Shown piece by piece: positions 6,091 to 12,618 of a DNA stretch of 12,897 bases; position 1 is the first letter of the stretch; every line of letters starts with the position of its first letter. The notes under the pieces are model-generated. The model was given only the letters and a program-made list of their open reading frames with translations, was not told where the DNA came from and searched no databases. Made by a program: the position numbers and the translations under genes. This stretch comes from an uncultured Rhizobiaceae group bacterium (GTDB lineage Bacteria; Pseudomonadota; Alphaproteobacteria; Rhizobiales; Rhizobiaceae), in the NCBI GenBank assembly GCA_938009335.1, contig CALLHT010000147.1:1-12897 (forward strand), read 5' to 3'.

Positions 6091-7320
6091 TCAAACAGCC
6101 CGTTTATTAGCCACCCGCAGCCAGCCGAGACCCATAAAGCACATTGCCACTACGGGGAAGATGATCCAGTTGAGGAATTCCCATCCATAGGCATTGAGTG
6201 TTAAACCGGACATGAAGGACGCGACGGCCACAGACCCAAACAGAATGAAGTCATTCAGGCCTTGAGCTTTGTTCTTCTCATGAGGTTCATAGGTTTCAGT
6301 CACCATTGCCGTTGCGCCAATGAACCCGAAATTCCAACCGATGCCCAGCAGGATCAACGATCCCCAGAAATGCAGCAGATCATAGCCTGCCAGCGCAACC
6401 ATTCCACAGGCAACCAGAATAATCAGCCCGGCGGCAACAATGGTTTCCTTGCCAAAGCGCGCAATCAAAGAGCCGGTTATGATGCTGGGCGCGAACATCG
6501 CCATAACATGCCATTGAATACCCAACGTTGAATGGTCGTGACTATGCCCGTGACCCACCATGGCAAGTGGCGCTGCGGTCATCACAAACGACATGAGTGC
6601 ATAGGTTGCGGTGCCGCAAAGAGCCGCTATTGCAAATTTCGGTTGGCAGGCGATTTCCCACAAGCTTCTGGACGCCGGCTGTTGTGTTGTCTCCGATTGC
6701 GTAACGTTTAAGTTCGAAGGATTGAGAAACGTCAGCGCGAAAAAGCTGAGGACGAACAAAATGCTGGCTGCGTAAAACGCCCCGGCAAATGGCACAGGTG
6801 CTGCCAGGTCCGTTGCATAAATTACGAGTTGCGGGCCAATGACAGCCGCTGCAACGCCACCCAAAAGAATGGTTGCAATCGCTTTCGGCTTATACTCCGC
6901 TGTGCCGCGATCAGTTGCTGCAAAGCGGTATTGTTGAACAAATCCGCTGGACACTCCATTCACGCAAAGCGCAGAGCAAAACAGAGAAAAATTCTCGGCC
7001 GTGATGGCCAATCCAGTAAAGATCGTACCCATAAGCCCTATTGCGCATCCTGTCATAAAGCCAAGTTTGCGCCCGATCTGGCGCATGATCGCATTGGCAA
7101 TGATCGCGCCTATGGCAACGCCCACATTGTACGCGGTAACCGGCAGGGTCGCGAGGGATTTGTCTTCTCCCAGCAAATGATGGCCGACCAAGCCACCAAG
7201 CGCGATGTTGATGGGCGCAGATGCTGCGCCCAACGCCTGACATAGCAAGTAAAGCAGCACATTTTTGCGGGCAATCGCGTTTTCTTCTTCATCGGAAAGA
7301 AGCTGGGGAGTAACGGTCAC
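6091..7320 (-). CDS. Major facilitator superfamily transporter with His-rich loop
   Basis: A 409-residue inner-membrane protein with about twelve hydrophobic segments in two halves and a hydrophilic central linker around residues 200-220. The loop between helices 2 and 3 carries MRQIGRKLGF, a form of the MFS motif A, and the second half has the related ARFGKETIVAAG. The second half also contains a short His cluster, HGHSHDH (257-263), before IQWHVMAMFAPS, a stretch I know from a widespread group of uncharacterised MFS proteins. Substrate is unknown. Start is a GTG (7318-7320) with GGA nine bases upstream; no ATG lies in a better place. It is 87 bases downstream of nusB, so it may be read with ribH-nusB. 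The location raises flavin transport as a guess; metal or drug efflux are alternatives. Confidence 0.8.
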   Translation of the reverse strand: MTVTPQLLSDEEENAIARKNVLLYLLCQALGAASAPINIALGGLVGHHLLGEDKSLATLPVTAYNVGVAIGAIIANAIMRQIGRKLGFMTGCAIGLMGTIFTGLAITAENFSLFCSALCVNGVSSGFVQQYRFAATDRGTAEYKPKAIATILLGGVAAAVIGPQLVIYATDLAAPVPFAGAFYAASILFVLSFFALTFLNPSNLNVTQSETTQQPASRSLWEIACQPKFAIAALCGTATYALMSFVMTAAPLAMVGHGHSHDHSTLGIQWHVMAMFAPSIITGSLIARFGKETIVAAGLIILVACGMVALAGYDLLHFWGSLILLGIGWNFGFIGATAMVTETYEPHEKNKAQGLNDFILFGSVAVASFMSGLTLNAYGWEFLNWIIFPVVAMCFMGLGWLRVANKRAV

Positions 7321-7352
7321 AGAAAGGAATCCAAACAGAGAAAGACCGCCTC

Positions 7353-7381
7353 AGCCTCAGCTAGGCATGAACTAATGTCAA
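7353..7381 (-). promoter_or_regulatory. Isolated consensus -35 box before the MFS gene
   Basis: A perfect TTGACA (7376-7381, minus strand) lies in the 87-base nusB-MFS gap. At 17 bases the -10 position reads GAGGCT, which is poor, and the same stretch has a short GCTGAG tandem repeat. A separate MFS promoter is possible but not shown. Confidence 0.2.
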
Positions 7382-7407
7382 TCATAGTTTGTGCTTGTTA
7401 AGCGTTT

Positions 7408-7881
7408 CTACTTTGACGCTTGCATATCTTCGCTGCGAACGTCACGGCCAATGCTATCCAAGACCGCATTCACCAAACGAGGCTCTTCTGCTTCGTAGAA
7501 CGCTTTGGAAATCTCAAGATATTCAGCGATCACAACACGCGCCGGCACATCTTTACGGCTTGTAAGTTCGAATGCACCGCAACGCAAAATTGAGCGCAAC
7601 AACATATCAATCCGAGACAATGGCCAATCCTTAGGCAATTTCTCGTGGATTACAGGATCGAGATTTTTCTGTTCATTGACAACGCCCGCAACAATGCCGC
7701 GGAACCAGGCAAGATCAGCTTCCAGGTATTCTTCGCCGTCCACTTCCTGACCAATGCGAAGTTGCTCATATTCGGAAACTGTTTCCGAAATCCCTGCGCC
7801 GGAAATATCCATCTGGTAAAGCGCTTGTACAGCAGATAGACGAGCCGCACCGCGTTTGTTTGCTGGAGCAGCTTGCTTCAA
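7408..7881 (-). CDS. nusB: Transcription antitermination factor NusB
   Basis: The 157-residue protein shows the NusB all-helical fold signatures: ARLSAVQALYQMDISG near the N-terminus, then KLPKDWPLSRIDMLLRSILRCGAFEL, and VIAEYLEISKAFYEAEEPRLVNAVLDSIGRDVR at the C-terminus. NusB with NusE (S10) binds boxA RNA and assembles the antitermination complex on rRNA transcripts. The start is a TTG (7879-7881) that shares two bases with the ribH stop codon (TTGA), so nusB is probably translated by ribosomes finishing ribH. No ATG or GTG lies in frame nearby upstream, and the first in-frame ATG is inside the conserved YQMD segment, so TTG is the best choice. NusB beside RibH is a standard alphaproteobacterial pair. 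Confidence 0.95.
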   Translation of the reverse strand: MKQAAPANKRGAARLSAVQALYQMDISGAGISETVSEYEQLRIGQEVDGEEYLEADLAWFRGIVAGVVNEQKNLDPVIHEKLPKDWPLSRIDMLLRSILRCGAFELTSRKDVPARVVIAEYLEISKAFYEAEEPRLVNAVLDSIGRDVRSEDMQASK

Positions 7882-8315
7882 GATGAAAATTCCCGCTTGA
7901 GAGCAATCATGTCGAGTGCCGCTTTAGCTGCACCTCCACCCTTGTTCTTTTCATCTCTTTTGGCCCTGGCCCAAGCTTGTGCCTCATTCTCAACAGTCTG
8001 GATTCCATTGCCCAGAGCCAGCTTATGTTCAACGCTTAAGTCCATTAGAGCGCGAGCCGATTCATTAGAGACAATTTCATAGTGTGTGGTCTCGCCGCGA
8101 ATGACGCACCCAATCGTGATGTATCCATCGTAAACCTTTGATGAAACTTCTGCCATTGCAACCGCTGCCGGAATCTCCAACACACCTGGAACCGTGACGT
8201 AATCGAACGTAGCGCTGGCTTCATCCAGCACTTCTTTGACACCTTCCATAAGGCTTGCAGAGATTTCTGTGTAGTATGGTGCGTCTACCACCAGTAAATG
8301 TGCTCGATCGGGCAT
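7878..8315 (-). CDS. ribH: 6,7-dimethyl-8-ribityllumazine synthase (lumazine synthase)
   Basis: The 145-residue protein condenses 5-amino-6-ribitylaminouracil with 3,4-dihydroxy-2-butanone 4-phosphate to give the lumazine that RibE uses. The family landmarks are present: VPGVLEIPAAV (about 42-52, where many homologues have VPGAFEIP), GCVIRGETTHYEIVSNES with the catalytic His78, and GNGIQTVENEAQA near the C-terminus. A longer in-frame start at 8369 exists, but ATG 8315 is preferred: it has an AAAGGGG ribosome-binding site seven bases upstream and yields the usual length. The C-terminal tail is close to normal for the short alphaproteobacterial form. It follows the hydrolase gene by 63 bases and overlaps nusB. 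Confidence 0.96.
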   Translation of the reverse strand: MPDRAHLLVVDAPYYTEISASLMEGVKEVLDEASATFDYVTVPGVLEIPAAVAMAEVSSKVYDGYITIGCVIRGETTHYEIVSNESARALMDLSVEHKLALGNGIQTVENEAQAWARAKRDEKNKGGGAAKAALDMIALKREFSS

Positions 8316-8321
8316 GGACGA

Positions 8322-8338
8322 CCCCTTTCTTTGAAGGG
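8322..8338 (-). promoter_or_regulatory. Small hairpin covering the ribH ribosome-binding site
   Basis: On the minus strand CCCTT (8338-8334) is complementary to AAGGG (8327-8323), which is part of the ribH Shine-Dalgarno sequence. The stem is five base pairs with a 6-base loop. It could reduce ribH initiation unless melted by a ribosome arriving from upstream. It is short and could be chance. Confidence 0.3.
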
Positions 8339-8378
8339 TTGTAAAACCATGGCTGGCTGCAGAAAACAAGGAAAGAAT

Positions 8379-9233
8379 TTATTGAACTGCTACGTTGGCG
8401 AGTGGCGGCAATGCGTTGATCTGTTGCAGGATACGCGCGTGAACCTTCGGGTGGTTCGCCAGCGGGATATGGCTTGACCTCAGACGGAATGAATCTTTCA
8501 CGGTTTTCTTGTTTCCCCAGCCCAGTCTTGTGTCTGTTTTGAAGCAATCAAGGTTGGTACACGTGAAATTGTCAGTCACCCGAACATTCTGTCGGATCGG
8601 CAACATGGCGGGGCCATCCAGTGTCGCTAGATAGTTTACCGGAATTTTTGAACGATGCAGATCTTGCGCGATGATAGTCACAATGTTGGCGCCAAAACTG
8701 ATGCCGATCAGGTTGATTTCCAACTTGGGATTTTGCTTGTAAGCAGCTTTCAATTCCTTTGTGACCCGCGTTCGAATAAGCGTCGAACTTTCCACAAACG
8801 AAGTGTAGTTGTGCAAAATTGATCCGGGTATTTTCTTCGACAGGTTTGTAAAACCAATTCCGATATCGCCGATATTGCTTGCAAGACCATTAATCAAATA
8901 AGTTTTGCGAAAGCGTGGACCGATTGCAGGTTGCCCAAATGAACCATTTTCTGAAGCAAAAGCTGATCTGATTCTGGGTAAATTGCTGTTCGCGTTTTCG
9001 GGTATCGGTTGACCTACGATGGTGGGAGCCAATGTCGGGCGTGTTGTGGGTCTAACATCTGAATAAATCAGAGGCTCTTGAGACGGGGTTTGCTGCCCAA
9101 ACGTTGGTTGCTGATAAATTGGGGTTGGTTTTGGAGCGGTGGCGCTTGCTAACACATCTTCATTGCTTGCAGCAGTGCAGGCAGTAAGAATTACGAATGC
9201 CAAAATGGCAGTGATGTCTAAAAGGCGCTTCAT
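8379..9233 (-). CDS. Lipoprotein with alpha/beta-hydrolase (GxSxG) motif
   Basis: A 284-residue protein whose N-terminus MKRLLDITAILAFVILTAC is a lipoprotein signal with Cys19 as the lipidation site. Residues 25-100 are a low-complexity linker rich in Pro, Thr and Gln. The rest looks like an alpha/beta hydrolase: YLINGLASN as the oxyanion strand, INLIGISFGANIV with the GxSxG nucleophile Ser179, TLDGP with Asp206 as a possible acid, and SSHIPL with His255 as a possible general base. A Cys pair (225, 230) may form a disulfide, consistent with a periplasmic location. Substrate is unknown; it could be a lipase or esterase. The ATG at 9231-9233 has GGA six bases upstream and was preferred to a longer frame. 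It sits between ribE and ribH, 126 and 63 bases away. Confidence 0.75.
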   Translation of the reverse strand: MKRLLDITAILAFVILTACTAASNEDVLASATAPKPTPIYQQPTFGQQTPSQEPLIYSDVRPTTRPTLAPTIVGQPIPENANSNLPRIRSAFASENGSFGQPAIGPRFRKTYLINGLASNIGDIGIGFTNLSKKIPGSILHNYTSFVESSTLIRTRVTKELKAAYKQNPKLEINLIGISFGANIVTIIAQDLHRSKIPVNYLATLDGPAMLPIRQNVRVTDNFTCTNLDCFKTDTRLGWGNKKTVKDSFRLRSSHIPLANHPKVHARILQQINALPPLANVAVQ

Positions 9234-9267
9234 CAAAATCCAGCCAAAGACTTTTCTGTCAAACCGT

Positions 9268-9311
9268 ATTAACCACGGGTCCGAGTGGTGTATTCTCACA
9301 TTTTGGTTAAT
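9268..9311. repeat. Nested inverted repeats in the ribE-hydrolase gap
   Basis: ATTAACCA (9268-9275) and TGGTTAAT (9304-9311) are perfect 8-bp complements 28 bases apart. Inside, ACCAC (9272-9276) can alternatively pair with GTGGT (9285-9289), so one arm has two possible partners. The element lies 34 bases before the hydrolase start and about 49 bases past the ribE stop. It may be an operator, an attenuator-like leader or chance; no U-run is present. Confidence 0.45.
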
Positions 9312-9359
9312 GTTTGGCGAATGTTATCACTTCGTGTTGCCGAAAAAATCTCAGAGAAA

Positions 9360-9950
9360 CTAAGCGTATTCGGCCAAGCGTGCTGCATATCGTGCCATTT
9401 GATCGATTTCCAAGTTTAGAAAATCACCCTTTTTTCTGTATTGCCAAGTTGTGACCTCAAGGCTGTGCTTGATCAAAAGCACATCAAACTCACTACCATT
9501 CACAGCATTCACTGTCAGGGACGTGCCATCAAGTGCGACAGAACCTTTCGCGGGAATGAACCTGGCGAGTTCATCGGGTGCGCGAAGGACAAAGCGTGTT
9601 GCCTCTCCTTCTTCGATGACATCCACAATCTGGGCCTTGCCATCAATGTGGCCGGATACAAGGTGACCGCCAAGTTCATCACCAATTTTAAGAGATCGCT
9701 CCAAGTTCACCTTGCCGCCCTGTTGCAGGTCACCAAGCGTCGTCAATCGAAGCGCTTCTTCCCAAGCTTCCACGTCATACCAACCGTCGCCTTTTTCCAC
9801 GACCGTGAGGCACACGCCGGAATGAGAAATGGATGCACCAATATCGATGCCTGCGCTTTCGTAGGATGATGAAACACGAAAGCGTTTGCCCTGTGGAAGG
9901 GTTTCCACGGAGGCAATCTCGCCAATATCTGTAACAATACCTGTAAACAT
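9360..9950 (-). CDS. ribE: Riboflavin synthase, alpha subunit
   Basis: The 196-residue protein begins with the diagnostic MFTGIVTDIGEI. It has two tandem lumazine-binding half-domains: the first carries SGVCLTV, the second starts near GHLVSGHIDGKAQI and carries VALDGTSLTVN. RibE dismutates two lumazine molecules into riboflavin and the pyrimidine that RibH reuses. The ATG at 9948-9950 shares one base with the ribD stop (TAATG) and has AGAGG six bases upstream, so translation is coupled to ribD. A longer frame to 10010 exists but adds residues not found in the family. Length and motifs are complete. No FMN riboswitch lies in front of it. Called ribC in some species. Confidence 0.97.
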   Translation of the reverse strand: MFTGIVTDIGEIASVETLPQGKRFRVSSSYESAGIDIGASISHSGVCLTVVEKGDGWYDVEAWEEALRLTTLGDLQQGGKVNLERSLKIGDELGGHLVSGHIDGKAQIVDVIEEGEATRFVLRAPDELARFIPAKGSVALDGTSLTVNAVNGSEFDVLLIKHSLEVTTWQYRKKGDFLNLEIDQMARYAARLAEYA

Positions 9951-11092
9951 TACGGCCTCTTTCGTTGCAGACGTAGGGATTGATCCACCCCGAACTGCAA
10001 GCTTTGACATAGTTCGAAACCTCGGGGAAGCTCATTCATATTGAATGGCGCAAAGACCGCACAGGTATCATTTTCGGGCAGTTCGGGTTCCCCTCCAATA
10101 TGAACGATAATCTCGTCCACTAAATCTTCATCGAGGAAACTTTCAGCGATGGCAGCACCTCCCTCAACCATAACCGACTGGATGCCGCGTGCGTATAGGT
10201 CGTCCAGCAGTTCCGGCAAGGCAATCCGTCCGTCATGCGTTTCACAGGCGAGAAATTGAACCCCATTGGCGCGAAGCATGGTTTGCCATTCGCTTGATGC
10301 ATCTGCGCTCCCGGCCACAAGGGTAGGAAATTCCAACGCGTTTGAAATCAGGTCATGGCTCTCACGAAGGCGCGCCTTCAAATCCAGAACAACCCTCAAA
10401 GGAGATCGCTCTTCCATGCCCGGCAAACGGCAGGTCAGGTTCGGATTGTCAGCAATCGCAGTCCCTGAGCCTACTAAGATTGCATCGTGACGCGCACGCG
10501 AAAGATGGGTTTGGCGATTGGATGCAGCGCATGAAATTTTCATATTGCCACGGGTTCGCGAGCCAATCGCACCCGCCTTGGTAATGGCCAGTTTGAGACT
10601 CACAAATGGGCGCTTATCCGATCGAGCAGCCAGATACCCCGCTATGACGCGCCGAACATCAGCTCCACCGTCCATCAGGCAAATCTCTATGCCAGCATCC
10701 GCCATCATTTGGTGGCCCTTGCCGTTCACCCGTTCATCCGGGTCTGCTATGGCTGTAACAATCCTGGCAATCCCGGCATCAATCAGGGTCTGAGCACATG
10801 GCGGCGTTTTGCCATGATGAGCGCACGGCTCCAGCGTCACATAGGCTGTTGCGCCTTTAGCGAACTCTCCTGCTTCATCAATTGCGGGTGGTTCAGCATG
10901 CGGTCGTCCGCCCAATGCAGTCACACCAGAACCTACGATCACAGGCCCCTGCCCCAAATCATTCACCAACACACACGCAACTGACGGATTGGTACTCGTC
11001 AGCCCCTGGTGTTTGCGGGCAAGGCGCAAGGCAGCAGCCAAAAAACGCTGATCCTGAGGTTGAGATGTACTACTAGAACTCATGGCTCTCAT
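9950..11092 (-). CDS. ribD: Bifunctional pyrimidine deaminase / reductase RibD
   Basis: The 380-residue protein joins two enzymes of riboflavin synthesis. The N-terminal deaminase (about 15-150) has the zinc ligands His65 in GGRPHAE with catalytic Glu67, Cys90 and Cys99 in PCAHHGKTPPC. The C-terminal NADPH-dependent reductase (about 155-375) shows RPFVSLKLAITKAGAIG, HDAILVGSGTAIADNPNLTCR, LRVVLD and IQSVMVEGGAAIAESFL. It deaminates the GTP cyclohydrolase II product and then reduces the ribosyl side chain. Two starts are possible, ATG 11092 and ATG 11083; neither has a clear advantage, and the longer is given. The GNAT gene ends 18 bases upstream and ribE overlaps by one base. All catalytic residues are present, so it should be active. 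Confidence 0.97.
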   Translation of the reverse strand: MRAMSSSSTSQPQDQRFLAAALRLARKHQGLTSTNPSVACVLVNDLGQGPVIVGSGVTALGGRPHAEPPAIDEAGEFAKGATAYVTLEPCAHHGKTPPCAQTLIDAGIARIVTAIADPDERVNGKGHQMMADAGIEICLMDGGADVRRVIAGYLAARSDKRPFVSLKLAITKAGAIGSRTRGNMKISCAASNRQTHLSRARHDAILVGSGTAIADNPNLTCRLPGMEERSPLRVVLDLKARLRESHDLISNALEFPTLVAGSADASSEWQTMLRANGVQFLACETHDGRIALPELLDDLYARGIQSVMVEGGAAIAESFLDEDLVDEIIVHIGGEPELPENDTCAVFAPFNMNELPRGFELCQSLQFGVDQSLRLQRKRP

Positions 11093-11110
11093 ATGCCGTA
11101 AAATTGTGGT

Positions 11111-11602
11111 TCATAAAAGACGTTTTCTCATTAGGAATTCGCCATACTCTTCAACGAGTAAACCTTCTAGCTCTGCAACGTCTTCAAAACCGTGTTTCTC
11201 GTAAAAGCCTTTGGCGTTTGCGTTGAAACTGGAAACGCACAAGAACATATTTCTTGCCTTAGAAAGTTGCGCTTGTTTTTCCATCCATCCAAGAACATCG
11301 GCACCCAACTGCTCGCCTTGTGCCGCCGGCACTAGCCCCAAAAAATCCAGATACGGCCCCACCAACCAATTGGGTTTAATCGACACTATTCCCACAAGCT
11401 TATCTTTGAAGAAAATTCCCCAAGCCCCGCCAACACCATTTGGCGTTTCAGTGTGTTTTGCCAATCGGTCTTTGTCCGTCTTAAGCGTCTTCCACGGATC
11501 GATCTGAACAAGACGCGAGGCAATATCCGCTGCCTCATCAGTCGAAAGGCGTTTCAGCATACATCGGTCTAACGCATAGCGCGGTTCAGCAAATCCGGTC
11601 AT
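11111..11602 (-). CDS. GNAT-family N-acetyltransferase
   Basis: A 163-residue cytoplasmic protein with the GNAT layout. GGAWGIFFKDKLVGIVSI forms strands 2-3, YLDFLGLVPAAQGEQLGADVLGWME (about 84-108) is the acetyl-CoA-binding motif with Q-G-E-Q-L-G in the R/Q-x-x-G-x-G/A position, and FNANAKGFYEKHGFEDVAEL is the C-terminal motif B. It should transfer an acetyl group from acetyl-CoA to an unknown amine. Its ATG (11600-11602) overlaps the stop of the deacetylase gene (ATGA) behind an AGGGGA ribosome-binding site, and ribD starts 18 bases after its stop. Pairing an acetyltransferase with a deacetylase-like gene is suggestive, but nothing shows a shared substrate, as one is cytoplasmic and the other exported. 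Confidence 0.85.
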   Translation of the reverse strand: MTGFAEPRYALDRCMLKRLSTDEAADIASRLVQIDPWKTLKTDKDRLAKHTETPNGVGGAWGIFFKDKLVGIVSIKPNWLVGPYLDFLGLVPAAQGEQLGADVLGWMEKQAQLSKARNMFLCVSSFNANAKGFYEKHGFEDVAELEGLLVEEYGEFLMRKRLL

Positions 11603-12618
11603 TCCCCTGTTCCTTTGCCAAAGATACGGTCATAGCGCTTATTATCACCCGGGCGATTTTCATAACAGGTTTTAGCAATCACGGGTTTTCCGGCAGCCAG
11701 CAATTCGGACACCGTAACAAACTCATACCCCTTTGCCATTAGTTTCGGCAGAGCAATCTTCAGCGCTTTTGCGGTGTTCCACCCTCGCCCGTTAGCGTGT
11801 GCGACGACAATTGATCCGGGCTTTGATCGTAGCAGGGCACGCGCAATCGCACCGGCGGATTGTTTCGGCGATGGATCACCCGTCACAATATCCCATTGCA
11901 CCGCCGGAAAGCCTGCATCATTGACTTGCTGCAAAGATCGCGCGTTGCACGTTCCGTATGGAAAGCGGAATGTGGGAATGCGCACAGGTACTTTTGTCAT
12001 TTCAGACTTGGTCGCACAATCCGATGCGGCGATCTCATTACGAAGTTCTTCATGTAGCACTTCTGTAAACTGGATTTGGTTCTCAACTTCGCCAGCGTCC
12101 AGTACCCGAAAATTACCATGGGTCCAGGCATGGTTTCCCATCTCAAACAGCGGGTCAGCGATGAGTTGTTTCGCCCGCTCGCGATGCGTGGCCATCCACT
12201 TACCCCCCACATACATGGTCGCCTTGATCTTGTTCGCGCGAAGGTAGTCGATGATGCGGCCATCATATCCCGCGAGATCATTGTTCTGCTCGCCGATATC
12301 AAATCCGAGCGCGATCAGTTTGCGATCCCCAACGTCCACACGGCGGATAGAGCCGTAAGCTGATTTCTTCAAAACAGCGTTGCTACGAGAAGGCCGTTTC
12401 ACCCCGGGTGGCGCTAAATATGAACCTTTCGCTCTCCTGCCTCTGGGCTTGTGCTCACTGGCTTTCGCTTTCAAGCTGGATGCGGGAAAACAGTTCACCA
12501 AAATGTCGGATGACCCAAAACTTCGGGGTGCTCCGCTTTGCCAAACTGATTCCGCATGGGCATTCAAGCCCATGGAAAATATAATGATTTTCGCAAATGC
12601 AGCAGTTTTCAGTTTCAT
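11599..12618 (-). CDS. Exported polysaccharide deacetylase-like protein (CE4 / NodB-homology fold)
   Basis: This 339-residue protein starts with a Sec signal peptide (MKLKTAAFAKIIIFSMGLNAHA, likely cut after AHA), then a basic Pro/Ser linker to about residue 90. The NodB-homology domain follows: motif 1 is GFDIGE (Asp107), motif 2 NHAWTH (His163, His167), motif 3 RFPYG (218-222), motif 4 WDIVTGD (242-248) and motif 5 IVVAHANG (His274). CE4 enzymes remove N- or O-acetyl groups from chitin-like polymers or peptidoglycan. Motif 1 is usually TFDDG; the second, metal-binding Asp is Ile108 here. I believe a TFDLCEQ-type variant exists in related alphaproteobacterial proteins, so this may be a subfamily trait, and activity is uncertain. 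The gene overlaps both neighbours by ATGA. Acts in the periplasm. Confidence 0.87.
   Translation of the reverse strand: MKLKTAAFAKIIIFSMGLNAHAESVWQSGAPRSFGSSDILVNCFPASSLKAKASEHKPRGRRAKGSYLAPPGVKRPSRSNAVLKKSAYGSIRRVDVGDRKLIALGFDIGEQNNDLAGYDGRIIDYLRANKIKATMYVGGKWMATHRERAKQLIADPLFEMGNHAWTHGNFRVLDAGEVENQIQFTEVLHEELRNEIAASDCATKSEMTKVPVRIPTFRFPYGTCNARSLQQVNDAGFPAVQWDIVTGDPSPKQSAGAIARALLRSKPGSIVVAHANGRGWNTAKALKIALPKLMAKGYEFVTVSELLAAGKPVIAKTCYENRPGDNKRYDRIFGKGTGE

Noticed and set aside
9252..9265. TTGACA-like box just before the hydrolase gene as its promoter
   Set aside because: A -10 at normal spacing would fall on the ribosome-binding site and start codon, leaving no usable leader.
8316..9359. 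FMN riboswitch (RFN element) for the riboflavin genes
   Set aside because: I looked for its conserved pieces in the gaps before ribH and before the hydrolase gene, and before ribD and ribE, and found none. The gaps before ribD (18 bases) and ribE (overlap) are also too short.
9951..10010. Longer ribE beginning inside ribD
   Set aside because: The extra residues precede the invariant MFTGIV start, and the TAATG joint with its ribosome-binding site explains the true start.
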